Shown here: positions 1-14,419 of the stretch, one piece after another
Layout of the letters: each line of letters begins with the position of its first letter
How positions within the stretch are numbered: the stretch's first letter is position 1
Source: Strigamia acuminata
Lineage: Eukaryota; Arthropoda; Chilopoda; Geophilomorpha; Linotaeniidae
DNA: 60,000 bases
Reading direction: 5' to 3'
Assembly (NCBI GenBank): GCA_949358305.1
Contig: OX442314.1
Coordinates: forward strand, 19,029,060 to 19,089,059
The notes under the pieces: generated by a model
Told to the model about the DNA's origin: nothing
Databases searched by the model: none
The model's input: the letters and a program-made list of their open reading frames with translations, nothing else
Made by a program: the position numbers and the translations under genes

Positions 1-2581
1 AAATAGGGGGTTGCCAAGCTCCAGATATTATTTCACGCGAATTGGGTCAAACTATTGCTACCACAATCCAATGTGCGAAGTAGGTGAAAAGTCTCTCTGG
101 TGGACAATGGATCGTGCTTTACTGGATGAAAAAGGTCCAGCAGGGTCACTTGGTTTCAGCCATCTGTCTACAAGAGATTTTGGCTCGGGTTTCATTTCCA
201 ATACCTAGCAAGCTTTTGTCAACGTCCCCAAAAGGGAAGGGGAAAGAAAAAATATCACGAAAGAGGAAAAGCGAGCCCTTATCCAGTGTCAACAGGCATT
301 GAGCATAACACGACAAACTTGACGAAATATTGAAAAAACAGATTTACCCAGTATCAACATCTTGAGATAAGGAAAAAAAATACAACCACGCGCAACTTTC
401 ACTCACTTCATTCAATGAAAAGAAAATCTCTCAATTGGACACCAAATTTAAAACAATTTTTTACTTTTTTCCACAATTTTTGACATTTTATAACGTCACA
501 TTTGGAATTATTATTTAATAACGTCGAAGAAACCAAGCAACATTTAAATATTGATGCGTGTGTTTTCAAAATAATATCGAATAACGATAAAATCCAATAT
601 TAATACACGATGCTAATTTAATAATCACGACCGACGATAAATTTCCCAAATTTCAAAACAAACAAATTAATTAACCAAAATATATAAATAAAATAAAGCC
701 CCACGAGCCAACAACACAATGATATATATTTATAATAATAAAAAATTTCATCACGAAACCTGTCAAAAAACTCCAGAGAGAGCAGAGAAATCCTGTGAAG
801 TGTCAAAGCCATTTTCTTTGGGCAAAACTAGACAAGTTTGAAAATTGTTCCATCTCTATATCCACCTCACCGCTTCTCCTACGTGTAAAGTTGTCGTTGT
901 ATTGATTAGCCGTTGAGCTCCTGATTTCCCAAAGGTCTCTGCAAGGGCTTCATCTCTTGATTAGCATGACAGCTATAGGCCTTGCGTGGAATGCACGTGG
1001 CGCCACTCGCTCACAATCAATAGTCTAATTGCTGCATGCAACTCCATACCATCACCCAAAAAGAAAGGAAATGGAAAAGGGGAAACAAAAAAAGCAAACC
1101 CTCTTTCAACGGAAGTACGTCGAGAAATGAAAATAGTTCCGCATCAACCCATGTCAAATTCGCATCATTTTTGCAATCAAACAGAGAAAACATTAAAAAC
1201 AAGCAACTTTTTTTGAAAAATAAATATTATTGCACGAATGGGATCCATCTGGATCCAAAGGGATAAATAAAAGCAACTACTAGTCTACCACCCGCATTGT
1301 ATCAGCTGTTCTGTTGCAAATCTGTTTATTTTTCTTTCACACAAGAATCAGCTTTTCCTCGTCCACTGCCATGATCTCTCGTGTTGACTCAGGTGACCGG
1401 TTCCCAAAATGCAACACACGCGACTCGATCGAACACGTTCAACAACCAAAAGAATATACGGGAGCCGAGTTTCAGCACCTAAACACTTTTTACGAAGATC
1501 TGCAGAACCGACTGTGATTTATAGATGCAATGCATGAGAGTAAATGATCATTTCCAGTAGAGCGAGATTTTAACTTCCATTTTCTCACCCCAAGCTTCAC
1601 ACTCGTCAATAAATCGAAAACTAGGCTGCGGACTAAAGACAATCTCGCAAATTCTCGCATAAAATAAGCCAGGCACTGCTGCGGAATATGAATGTGCCCA
1701 ATAAATAACACCAAAAAAAAAAGATAGAATAAAATATAAAGTGAAGCGCTAAATATTAATTTTTCAAATTACGGTATTTTGTATGTAAACCACAGGCTCG
1801 AGATTCAGCAACACTACAAGTCCCATATATAAATACGAGAAATTCGCCCTTCACTAAAATTCAACAGCCCCCTCCGATTCGAGGAAAAATATTCTCGCTC
1901 AGATTTCCTAGACCGATCGAAACCGCAACCAATAAAAAGGTGGGTTGGACCAATTTGCACGCTTCAAGCTCTGGGACCCTAAAATTGAGCCACGCTAAAA
2001 AATAATGCGACTCAACATTTATTGGTCCCTATTGCTGCCAAGAAAGATTAAACACAGTCTTAAAACGACTAATTGCTATTCTCGGTAAAAGGTAAACTAA
2101 AAATTAAATTTTTTTTTAAAAGAGGGGTTAACAACCATCTTTAAATACATTAATGTTGCGGGAAAAAAATTAAATAAACCGAACCAGTTCGCGAGTAAAA
2201 CCAACTCTCGTGATTGAAGTCAATATATTTATCCAGTGAATTATTGCAGGCAATGGAATTGTAATTTTATGTTATCAAAACGGGCTTGGAGAGGTGTAAG
2301 GCTAATTTACTAGCTGTACAAGAACGATAGAAAACTGCTGTAATTTATTGGCTTCGATAAAGAAAAATGCCAAGATAAAATTACCAAAAACGCTGCACTT
2401 TGCTTTGTGTACTTATTAATTGTAATCGCAGGACCTTTCTCAACGTCTATCTCAACGTTGGGAAATCTCTCAACTTTTCTTTTAAAAACAAATAAAATTC
2501 CAAAATAAATTAAGCCGTAATTCCATAACAGATCCGAAATAAAATGCATCAACGTCGACAAGCTAATTCAGAAAAGTATTG

Positions 2582-2599
2582 GAGAGAGAGAGAGAGAGA
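2582..2599 (+). repeat. (GA)9 microsatellite
   Basis: Nine GA units, continuing into imperfect GA-rich sequence to about 2614. Similar shorter GA runs occur at 17582-17597 and near 17840. Confidence 0.9.
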
Positions 2600-4843
2600 A
2601 GGAAAGAGAGAGACAGACCCCTTAAAAATTATCCGTTTATCTCAAATCGATTCAAGCCCTTCACATTAAAGAAAGTGTGTTGCACCCAAGTCTTAAACTT
2701 TTGAATAATGTGAAATGTTTCAAACTTTGAACGAAATGGCCGCTCCCATTATTGGATTATATTGAAAATCTTATCAAATCTCAACTAATAATTGAATCAA
2801 ATCTTGGCTTGGTTTCCAAGGCGACGGTAAAAATCATGGCGTTAGAGCGCAATCTCATTTAACCACATATGAAAAAGGTCTCCTCCATCCCTTTAAATCA
2901 TTTTTAATTGACAAAAAAATATTATTTTCTTTCTCATGTTGCTTAAAACCTCACATTCAATCACTATTTAAATGATTACTACACTTTTCATTTCCCATCA
3001 AAAAAAAAATAAATTTAAATTCATTTTTAACATGAAAATGACGGATCTGCACATTCGAAATAATACACTTGGCTTCCTCCGAATGCTTTCAAACCCACGA
3101 AAAACTCATCTAAACCACACATCCTCTCGTTAAACATCCTTTTCCTCTTCTCTCTTATATTTCCCATTTTTATCAATTTATCAAACAACACACCCAAATA
3201 TTTGATTGTTGCTATCAACTTTACTTTAAGGGTGGAAGACATTCAAGGTAGATTCTTCCTCTCCTTGCTATTGATCCGACAGATAGGGAGAGAAGGCGCA
3301 ATCACATTTTCCTAACCTCTGCACTTGCAGCTGCAATACCAGCGCTCAAAATTACTCTACTGTATTCTACCTCTGGTGACATGTACTGCTCAGCCCGAAA
3401 CTTCATTCAATATTTTTCTCCTCGCTGTTAGCGCGACCCAGATAAGTCGTTTGTGAAAATACAGTACTTAGTCAAATTAATATGCGCATATAAAACGTGA
3501 AAAATAATTGGCAAGCACACAAAGGAGCCACGCTTTTTGCACTCCAAAACGAAAGACGACACCAGCATGCTAAATGACAATTTTTGGAAAAAAAAAAAAG
3601 AAATAAAAAGATTTCTGCCGCGTTTTGTAAATATCCGATTTCTGCGACTGGTAATTCGCAACGCTGCAAATGAAATTCATCCGGGTGAATCGTTTAAATA
3701 AATTATCTAATTTTTTTTTAACTTTTAATTTATAATGTACATCCGAGTGTAGTTATTAAAATTCAAAATAGTATCTTTACCGCACCCATAACACTTCCAC
3801 CAACAATAAAACGGAAAAAAGGGTTTGTTGATTATCCTAAAGGCCCTACATTACAAGATTAGCAATTGTTTTTTATGTTTTTTTACGAGCAGTTCAATGT
3901 TTTTAACATCTATCAATTAAAATTACGATAAGTCTTAAAGGCATCGTTCTAATCTGTACCTAGAGCATTCTAACGCATTCATTATTTAGTATAAAAAAAG
4001 TAGTAAAACGATGCTAGTTATACATTTTATCGCTTTCCTGTCCACACCCTCCTGGCTTTTTGGATAATTATTAAAATGGCGGGTCCTGCTATTGTTGACA
4101 TGGTGGCAACCACCTGCCCATTCGCCACTCCATGCGACATGACCTGTCCATCAACCACCGGCTTAATTACAGGTGCTGCCAACTCACTGATTTCCCCCTA
4201 ACATTGATCCAACACCCAAATGCGCATTATTTCTCATCTGACCAAAACTCTATTTCCACATTCCCAAGGCTTAGCAAGTCCAAAAAAATGCGTTGTATAA
4301 AAATCGTAATATGTAACTAAATTGGCACATTTTGCAACTTTTATTGCTGGTACAAAACGTGACAATGAGTTGGTTTTTATTACTGCAATTACCAGAATTA
4401 TACCTCGTATTATTAACATCTTTTTATTTGAAATTTTTCTTACTTCAGAATAAGTAACAACAACCCATTAAGTCAACAAAAAGACCGTTTACGAGTGACA
4501 TAATGCAAAAACTCTCGTTTATTGGCGATAAACTTTTGCTAGATGAACACTTCATCCACCGCGGCCAATTTACATTTAATAAACAAACGGTAATCGTAAA
4601 CAATATATATATTTTCATTTAATTTACATAGGAATAAATTGCAATGCCGGAGTTATTGTGTGGGATTAGATAAGAGCTCCGGTTACACTTGTTCTAGCAA
4701 TTTTAACTAGAATAGATTTTGTCTTGCGGTTAACCCACACTATGGCTTCAAATTGCCAAGAAACCACACACACTAGAAATTATATACATAACCACAAAAC
4801 AGTTTATCAATCTGTCCGACTTTTACTAAAGAAATTCCAGTTA

Positions 4844-4844
<1 letters not shown>

Positions 4845-4875
<31 letters not shown>

Positions 4876-4878
4876 ATA
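4845..4878 (+). repeat. (TAAA)n microsatellite
   Basis: About eight and a half perfect TAAA units in AT-rich DNA. No associated gene signal. Confidence 0.9.
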
Positions 4879-7800
4879 GATCTAAGAGTTATCGCTTCAG
4901 TCTATCGGTTCAACATTTTTAGACTGGTCATGCTCCAATTTCGACTTTAATCTAACTCCAATCTATGTTGTTTGTTTTATTGAATTGTTCCGAAATTCTA
5001 AAGAAGAAAAATAAAATCTCCTTCGAAGCTATAAAGCGTTTAATTCGCACATAAACGAAAACACGCGATAAACATGCAGTGACATTTTTAGCCAGCAGTC
5101 TGATTTGCGGTTGTAGCATTAAAAGTGTTTCAAAAGTTAAGCATGAGATCTCTGTGGAAACACAATAGCATTTAGTTGGCGCACGAGACCCTGGTTTGAG
5201 TAAATTTGCCCATTTAGACGTTCGTTTGTGAACAAAAGTGGCATTTCAAAACAAGCGCACGAAGAAACAAACCCAGGCCAGGATGATTGTCATTCCGTTT
5301 AATGATTGCATTACACCCGACTACATGAATCTACAGCTCAATAATTCGTTTGGAGAAAGTTATCAAAAACTTTTTTCTTTGTGTAATTAAATTTCTTCTT
5401 GTTAGAAAAAAAGAAATTGCAATTACATAAACTTAATCATTCGGTTTTGGTGGGTGAATGAACTCTTTCATCGTTTTCTCTTTTAATTCGCCAGAAGCGA
5501 AGAGAACGAACGACTCGCTCTAATAAAACTAAAAGCTTCAAATGACAATTGCAAATTTAATTCGTTTGTCGTATCCCGCCTCTACCTCCCCCATAAAAAT
5601 TACAATTCTGTAAATATACCCAAGAACAGGTTTCTAGCCCATCTCTCATCAACGGTTGCCATAGCGACCCCAATTGGCGGTTGCAGTGGCATCACAAAGA
5701 ATCAGCAATTCCCTTTAGACACCGAAGAGGCCCGCACTTCATCATTACTAAGGCAGGGCTTTAAATCAAGACAACAGGATTCACGATTCAGGATTCAGGC
5801 CTCTCTCTGCCTATGGGGTTACGGTCATGGCGAACATACAATCAAATGTTTCGAGCAATTTCCAGTTCGTACGTGATTGTTAAAAGGTGGGTACAAACGT
5901 ATCGCACTATCGTTATCACTAGGATAAATATCATAAGGTCATAAACCCCGAAAAATTTAATTTAATATTTTGAGAGAAAAAATTTAAGAAATTAAATAAT
6001 CGTATCGAGTCAACGGAGAAAAGTGTTTCGCGTCAGGTTACTTTCTCACTTTTATGCATGAATTGCTTAGATTACAACTCCAGCACCACTGGGGACGATT
6101 TCCCGTACAAGCGTGTGATCAATTACGTAATTAAAAATGCAAAATGCGGGCATTCAATCGTCGGAAACAAGATATTTCCATTCTGTGACTAAATCAAGCC
6201 TGAAATACCTTTAGTCTAGTAAAAATCAAACCTTTTACTGAAATTTCAGCACCGCCATCGTGTTTATTCAAGGAATACCTTTGTTTACCGTTTTTAAATC
6301 GATAGATGGATTTGTCACCTCGGTTGCATTTTCCCATATTATACCAGCAACTAAAAGCATAGAATCTGGTTCGTAAATAACCGACGAGCAGACAACCGGT
6401 CTTGACTAGTGACAGGAGTTGAAACCATTTCGGTTAAAATTACTAACTCGACCATTGGCACCCATCTTTGAAGGCCCTTGTGTGATTATATTAAATGATT
6501 CATTGACGTCGGTTCAGAGAGTGTAAACAGTTTGAGGCCAAGTAGGGTCAGGCTTGTGTAGAATATAGTTACATCATTAAAACGCCACCCCACAAGAGGC
6601 TTATTTAAAAAACATGAACTGCTACCACCCAAGACTCCACGTCCCCATCACGGAAAAAAGATATTAAAAATTATAATTTTCGCAATACAACCCGCCTAGT
6701 ATCCGCATTTATCGCTTGTGCCATCAAACTCACGTGGCCGTCATCTTGATAAAAGTGCAGTGCACGTTAAGACAACTTTCTCATTAAAAAATAACAAGTT
6801 TAAGATATGGTGACGGCAGATTTTTGGCCACAAATAATTCTCCAGGCGACACAGTAATAGTTTACTTCCTTTTTCGAATCAAGGCTTCGCCGTTGCAGTG
6901 GAATTAATAAGAAAATAGGCGCAATTCTCAGATTAAATTGAGCTCAACTTGTTAATCCGTTCCGATGCCTTTTCTCGAATCGCTCCATCAATTTGACACC
7001 AATTTGTTCGAATCGATTTTTCCGAGACGGGAAGACGATTTTACATAATTTCTAATTATTATTTTTATTTTTGCCTTCTATTTTAATGATCAAAAAGTTT
7101 CGGAAAATAAATTTGAGTCAAAATATGAGATTGCATCAATTTTTTTTATATTCTCTTATTTGAATTAGGATCCCGTGCATTCGCTGTTGATTCTAGTACT
7201 CGAGCGGCGTCAGTTGGTGGCAATTAGAAGAGAACCCACTTCACTTAGTTGCATCAGATAACATACATGCAACTAAAACTCAAATTACTATCGATTGGCA
7301 ACTAAAAGAAGACAAAAAAAATTATTGCAGCAATGATCAATTACTGCAATGGAAAGGTGGACATTTTTTTCACACCTATTTTAATAAATTGACTTATTTT
7401 CTCTTCTCTCCCATTTTGCCCACAATTCAATCTCCACTTCCGGTAATTCGTCCTTTCAGCTTTTCCCCCCATATTTCCAACTGCCAGATAATGCGTTTGA
7501 TGCACTTTCCCATTAGGCAATAAAACATTTACAATAAAATGCGTTATTTTATAGTAATAAACGTTGGCTCGAGAATCGGGAGGATTGCAGAATTTCAATT
7601 ATAGGAAATAGGAGGCCAGACATCCATCAATTCGCAATACGGCTGAAAAAAAGCAAACCGTCTGGCTTCCAAAAAAATACAAGCCTACGAGTCGAACCGC
7701 AGAAACCCGTTTAGTTATTTAGATTTTAAAATTTCCAAGAAAACCACCCACAGCATACCCATACCCAACTACTAGTCAGATAGCTAAAAGAAACCAATTT

Positions 7801-10526
7801 GCGTTACATATGTCAGCAACACATTTTAATTTTAAAGATTTCGTTCTTGGTTGTTGAAAGATTGATACCTAAGTCCATAATGGATTCTAACCATTGCAAA
7901 GATTTTCAATAAACAGACCAATTTCCTAATGGTCAATTCGAAAGTACTGTACCAAATGACCTTTCCACTGATTGCTTCATGTTCAAAAGGAAGAACAAAT
8001 GGAAAACTCTTTTCTCTGTATTATGTGCCGCTATAGTTTAAAAAAACAACATTAAAATTACCTTTGCGGTCGAGTTAATTCATAAATATTTTTAAGTTTA
8101 TGTTGATAATTTATGAAAATAACTCGCTCACATCTTGTTTTGTTAGCAAATTAATTCCATTCTATTTGATGAGAAACAGAAACTAAGTAAGAATGTCACA
8201 CACACTATAATATTACTCATTTACAATTTAATTATCTTTATTCAGCTAAAGCAAAACAGAATCATCTATGAATACTTATTTTGTAACAAACTTGCACAAT
8301 AGGCCTAAATAACATTACGCCGAGTCTTTGTACGAAGCCAGCCGGTAGCAGTAAAATTTTGATACCATAAAAGTATAAAAACCGCACTACAAAGTCGCCA
8401 GTGACAGCACACATTAACCACATTGCAACGTAACTTGTGCAGCTGACAATATAAAAGAATAAACAATCCCAATAGCAAGTAACACCTTACTGACAACACA
8501 TCCAACAACAAAAAAACCCAGCAAACGTCTGAAACAGCTCCACCAAACCAAAAAAAACTTCAAACTGATATTTCATGCGTTTTCGTCTTAGATGTTTGTT
8601 ATTTCCACCAATTTATGTGTTAAAATACACGAAAAACAACAAAAAAACTCATAAAACATCCCTCTGAATGCAGCTACCGTTTTTAAAAGGAGTATAAAAA
8701 CAAAACTTATACTCGTTGTTAACATTAAATATGACAACACAACAATTCCAGCACGTTCCTGCTATAGCCTTTTACACCGGTGACTCCTCGCAACACTCAA
8801 GGTCCCGCACAACCCCAGGGTATAAGAAAGAGAAAATACCAAAATCAAATCGCAGCCATATTTTTAAAACCTACGGTAACCGCTTTTTGCTTTTATTTTT
8901 ATATCGGCGTCTGTTTTAACATTTACAAAAAGAAATCTTTGGATTTTTTTCCCCCCAAATCCCACCTGGGTGGCCTGCAGAGGTTTCAGAAAGAGATTCT
9001 GACCTTTTTTTCAACCTTAATGCCTTCCCTCGCCCCAGCCTGATCGCCGGCAATGGGCGATCCGTTTTTAAAAATCGCAAATGCACAAAATGACAGGTGA
9101 AGGTCAAACAACCATCTTCGACGCTTCATTGACCTCATTCGACTTCAAATCGGTGTCGTAATAATAAAGGAAAACTCTTAAAATAAGGTCAAATAAAAAA
9201 ATAAAAAATAAAAAAATCACGTCGTTAATTCCCATTAGTTTTAAGCAAATTACAGAGCAAAGACAGTCCTCGACTACTGTTAGTTCTACCGACTTTGTAT
9301 CGCTTTTCAAGTGCCATTTCCATTCACTTTCCCCCTTCCCCCTCGTCGATCGCTTGCCATAATTACAATCACGCAACAATGATCGCCACAATAGACACGT
9401 GCGGGTGTTCTGCGAAAACCATCTGCTCTTCAAAATGGCGGCCGACAACATATACAATTTGGAGAATAAACTCGAATTTCAGCTGACGTCTCGCCGCGCC
9501 GACATAAATTAATTCGTTTCCTCGTCCCACATTACTCACGAAATCAACAATGCGTCGACACAACTGGACGCTATTGTGATAAATGCAGCATTGTAACGAA
9601 TGATTTGTTACAATCGAGTAACAAACAGATGCATTTTTCAATTCTTAATGTCTATTTTTTTCCTTTCCCCATTTCGCTTTTTTTGTGTGAATAAGTTGCG
9701 AACGATTTATGTAGACAAGTGCAATGTTACAGAAATCCTGTGGGAAATAGCGGACATCAAAACTAAGCCTTAAAAAAAAAATGTAAAAATAAAAATGAAA
9801 GATGCTACTGGTGTTGCATCGCAATACGGAAATAAAAATATTATGACCGTAACAAACTCATAGCTGAACTAACCTTTTAAATTACGCCAAAAAATGTTCA
9901 AGTTGTCCGCGAAAAAAAAAATTAATATTAAAAATAAAACAAAACAAAAAAAATGAAATAAAAAGTAAAATAAAAATTCTTTTTCGGCTTAATATTTTTC
10001 TCATTTAAGCAGAACAAGTTCAAGTTTCAACTTTTTACAACACCCATCAATTGTCATTAATGTCCACTACACAATGCAACAAAAATGTTATCCCACCATA
10101 ATAAAACAAGGTGAAGAGAATGAGAAGTACCAGAAGATGGCACACACAAAAAAAAGAAACAAGGAAAAAAAGTCGTCGTTGTTCTCAAATCATAAAAAGT
10201 AGCAAATGTATTGTCCAAACGAGGTTCAAATTAAACACTCGGAAAAAAGTATCACCTCAAAACGACATTTTCACACAACTATCAAATTGTGGGATTTTTA
10301 AAAGCCGAGAATTACAGTACAAACCCATCCTATAATTGAACCATCCACTTTTATTACACTGCAAACAAAACAAACCCCGGGCTAACATCCGCCATCTTTG
10401 TTACCATTTTATCCATTTCAACCTCGAAACGCTTTTCGTCATTCCAAACAAAGAGCAAGAAAAAAAAACTTGCACCTCCCTTTGGCCTTTTTTAATTAAA
10501 ATTTAAACAAAAATCTATCTCATTCT

Positions 10527-10550
10527 AAAAAAAAAAAAAAAAAAAAAAAA
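10527..10550 (+). repeat. Poly(A) run of 24
   Basis: Uninterrupted A24. There is no recognisable retroposed sequence upstream and no flanking duplication I could see, so it is recorded as a homopolymer, not a retroposon tail. Confidence 0.9.
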
Positions 10551-13500
10551 TCAAAATTAATGTTTCACGCATTAAATATGCAGAGAATGACATCACCAGC
10601 CACCAGAGGGCCAATGTTCACGGCCCAATGACTTATGATTGAATCGGTTGAGTAATAGCAGCACCGAGAGAGGGGGGTGCCCATTGTTAATATGCCCTAT
10701 TGGCGAATAGTAAACTCCCCTCTATATTTATTTTTTACCAAAACAAAGAAACATCCTATTTCAGTTTCCACCAATTAAATTCACCAGAATTTAAGTGGCG
10801 GAATTTTAAATGAAAAGAAAAATATTTCCATATCGCAGTTTACTCGTGTTGGAAAATCGTTCTCATGCATTTAACATGGGTCCCTAAACAAAAAAAAATC
10901 GAAAAGGGGAAGGTTTTGAGGTTTCTTTATCAGCTTGTTACTGGGCGTCGGTTATTTTCTCGCATGTCCTCAACATGTGAAATATCAATAAAGCCCCCAA
11001 TAGCGAGTCTTCACACTACATATTGTCTATTAATTTTTAATAAAAGTTATTTTTGGTGCCAGGTTTAGAGAATAAAACACTTTGCAAGTGCGATTTAGTT
11101 GAAATATGTTTCTGGCTTCATTATTGTGTGTCAGTTTCTGCGTTGTTTCGATGATAAACTCCAGTTTATCGCGCGAGGCCTAAAAATGTTTCCATTTTCC
11201 AACGGCCTCTTGATGAACAAACAATTTATATTTGCAGTCCCGATTTTTTGTTGTAGAATACGGGAGTTCCCCAGGCCACAATAAAGTCAAGGTCGGCATT
11301 TATTATCACGTTTAGACCCCCAATCACAGAATAGGTATGATTTGAACTATGTCGAAGCCCGAAAATAAGAAAAAACGTACCAAACTCTGCATTTTTTTTA
11401 ACCTTGAAAACCTGACCAAGAAGTCCACCAGACTGGAAATTACCACTTTAGATGAATTTTTTTCTCTCTTAACAGTTAAAAAGAAAACATTTTTTTCCAA
11501 CAAAAACACAATAAATCTTGTCTTATTATGAATGAAAGAGAAAACAAAACATCTAAACACTTAAACCCGTTATTTTTTCCTTCTTATTCGGTTTGGAACT
11601 GCTCATTTCATTGTTCCCGCATTGAAACGAGCAGTTTGAGCTAATAAGTCGGATTTAATTCAAAAGCGTGCAACCCCCTATCGACATTATTCACTATTTC
11701 TCAGTACGATAATAATCCATCCAATTCCATTACCATTCCTATGAGAAAACCAAATTAATTAAACAATTTTAATTAAAAATACATTCCTTTCAATCCATTT
11801 TCTCGCAATTTCCCCAAAAAACGAGCAAAACACCGACAAGGAAACGTCAAACTTTAATTTTTTCCCAGGTCAAACAATTTACCTCCTTTAAAACACGAGG
11901 ATATTGCTGGTTAAGCTAATACAACAGCATCAAGCCCCACTTGACTGCTCGCTAAATCCAAGGTAACGACAAACTTTATCCGAGCCTACAACTACTCGGT
12001 GAACTGCCGCGCGCACAAAATCCATCTCATCACTCGTTTTAATCCACATCACAACAATCCGTTCGAAATATCATCCCGAAAAGAATTTAAAAAAAAAAAA
12101 AAACGAAAAACCCCAATAAAAAAAAATTACATTTGCTTATTCATGAACATGAATCATTTTTTCTAACCCATAAAAATGTATGAAACAAAAAAAATTAAAT
12201 ATTTAAATCCCCACCTAAAAGGTGCTACCGAGAAGACGCAAAAAAGATAAATCTGCACCTTTAAAGCAAACAAAATCAGCGTGCACCACTGCGGTATAGA
12301 TTTTATCCCGTCGCGGCACACTTTGCTCGTTCCTTGACCAGTAGCACTTTTATTTTTTAACCATCCAAAACACAAAGCGCAAAAACGCAAACCATTCATG
12401 GGTGGGCCCCACATGCCCCTGTGCTTCTTCCCCTCCCCCTTCACCTTAACTCACCTCACCCATGATCCGCCATCATGCCGCCCGAGGCAGTTGCGAGCCA
12501 GGTTGGTTCAACCAGGCCTAATTACCATAAGGACAATGCAAACAAGTAACCAAAAAGTTCTTTCAAAGATCTCCTCACTTCTCCCTTCTGCATTGGACCT
12601 TAGTCCCTTGTTTATGGTCCCTTCCCCCTTTTAGGGTCCCTTTGGGCCTTCTTTTTGCTCTCCGCTATTGAACTGCAGGAACCTCCTCTTCCTTTCTTGC
12701 CGAGGTCCTAATGGAAGGTGCCCTAAGCCAAAACGAGCCAAAAGGTCTTTGGATAGAAGACGTTTGGTAAATAGATCAAATGCAAGATGAATCGTGCGAG
12801 GGGTGGTCCCGAGGAAGATGATACACAAAATGGCCGATAGAAAATAGCAATGGGTGCGGAATTTGGTGATTTTAAAAGGCTATTTGGACGGTGCTTCGCA
12901 ACGTTTAGAGTAATTTGATACAATTTCCAATCGCCCCTCCGCGTTTTTCAAGGTAAAGGAATCCATGTTCAAATTGTATTCAATACAGGATGTTTCCGCC
13001 ACTTTTGACGCTGTTTCAAAGCACTTTGTCGGATCCTGCCTGCTCTTTCACCGACAGAAAATATTTTCAAAACTATTATCAATTTTTTCTTCTCCTTTTC
13101 GAATGTGAATTAAATTCTATATTATCTGCATGCCGAAAGAGGACGGGAAAAAAATTATCACTAATTTTCATAAATCAATAATTTCTTTTTTTATCTACTC
13201 ACTTGTACTTAATCAAAAAAAAAAAAACAAAAAAAAAAAACTTGATTAATAATTATCTTCATCATGCTAGTAGAAAATAGACAGAAAATTTTTTTTTTTT
13301 AAAAAAATTAATTTTATTTCAGTTTGCATCGTTAATCAACCAAAATCAATATTGGTGATGAAACCTTTCAATGTCTACGGAATTTTATGCCAAAAATTTT
13401 GTGTTTACTTAAATTCATGTATTAAAATTGATTGGTTTTTAAACCATCGGCATGCCAGCATATAAAACTCAACTTTTTAAACACATACTAGCCCATATAA

Positions 13501-14011
13501 AGATGATTGTGAACAACAATAACAATTTCCCCAAGCAAACTCGGTTTCAACTAGTTCTTAATCTAATTACTTTTCCCAAAATAAACCATAAATTCGAGCT
13601 CCATTCTTCGCCGAATTCTCATCTCACAGATAATTCCGAGCGAAATCCACCATTTACTCATCACCCAAACCTTAAATCTTAATTTTTGTACTCGAGTGAC
13701 CCCTCGGAACCTCGTTACAACGAACACTCAGGTGTCTAGCTCTTCCAATTTATGAAATCATTAAGGCAAACCACCATAACAAAGCAAAATTCAAATTAAC
13801 TCAACTCAACATTGCCAACAAGTCTAATAAATAGCGCCCAGTACTGCCATTACTCTTCGAAACTTAAGCGAGTAAAAAACTTGACACTTGATTAAAGCGA
13901 GTTTACCTTTAAACTACATCTCAACAGTTGCAACAACCCCGTGGAGCCCTTCAAACTCGTGGCAAACTCGAAACACAGCTCCAAACAAATGAAATAAACA
14001 ACTTTTCTTAC

Positions 14012-14096
14012 CTTCTTTACACTCGATCACTCGTATTCGCATTAAATCCAACGCTCCAAGCAGGAGCAGCAACATCACCCCACCAACCGCCGCCAT
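14012..14096 (-). CDS. Candidate first coding exon with signal peptide
   Basis: The minus strand opens with ATG at 14096 (G at -3, G at +4) and encodes 28 residues starting MAAVGGVMLLLLLGALDL. It has a short N-terminus, a five-leucine hydrophobic core and then a polar RIRVIECKE stretch, as in a cleaved signal peptide. One base past codon 28 is a good donor, GTAAG (plus 14007-14011), giving a phase-1 junction. Phase-1 introns just after a signal peptide are common in genes for secreted and cell-surface modular proteins. Composition is locally GC-rich. Reading on past the donor gives 32 more codons without obvious protein character. The next exon was not found, so the product is unknown; a chance match is possible. 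Confidence 0.5.
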
Positions 14097-14220
14097 AGCT
14101 GAAGCTTGACTGAATTGTTTCCCTCGCCGTGCAGCGCCCTCTAAACAGGCTCCTCCCTACACGAATAATGAAACCACGTGAGCAATTGTTATTGGTCCAA
14201 GCCAGCTTACGTCACTTGAT
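14097..14220 (-). promoter_or_regulatory. Putative promoter of the signal-peptide exon
   Basis: Upstream of the ATG on the minus strand lie a TCAGTC initiator-like motif (plus 14108-14113), a CACGTG E-box (14175-14180), a CCAAT box (ATTGG on plus, 14191-14195) and a CRE variant, TGACGTAA (14207-14214). They sit within 120 bp of a start codon in a locally GC-rich patch. No TATA box is seen. The initiator motif would leave a very short 5' leader, so the true start site is uncertain. Confidence 0.35.
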
Positions 14221-14419
14221 TGTCAGGTGGGGAGTTTTCGAGTCGAGGGTGAGGGAGAAATGTGCGCAATTGATCCCGCGATGAGCGAGACGAAAAGGTG
14301 AGAGTTTTTCGCTTTTTCGATTCCAGTAGTGGATTTCCCTCCTATTTAGTGTTGCAATGTCTGTAAACAATAACAAATCGTTAATTGCTTTCAACTTACA
14401 GCTCCTAAGTGTCACTTTA

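Larger units (their letters stand above)
1..14006. other. AT-rich non-coding stretch, probably intronic if the 14-kb exon is real
   Basis: No convincing exon, RNA gene or large repeat was seen. It holds the microsatellites noted above, many A/T homopolymers, GC-richer patches at 12300-12850 and 9420-9510, and a 41-codon small frame at 4076-4201. Parts of the plus strand show A over T and C over G, which would fit minus-strand transcription. The first 208 bases are open in one frame and might be the edge of an exon, but this is not supported. Confidence 0.5.

Noticed and set aside
2-208. Open frame from the window edge (contains CYHNPMC and GPAGSLGF segments)
   Set aside because: It could be the 3' part of an exon, but there is no family match, no clear splice site and the left side is unseen.
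9435-9512. ATGGCGGCC start with a 25-codon frame
   Set aside because: Good context, but it ends at TAA without a donor site and no continuation was found.
12631-12828. Frame in the GC-richer 12.3-12.85 kb patch
   Set aside because: No splice signals or similarity; probably a chance frame in locally GC-rich DNA.
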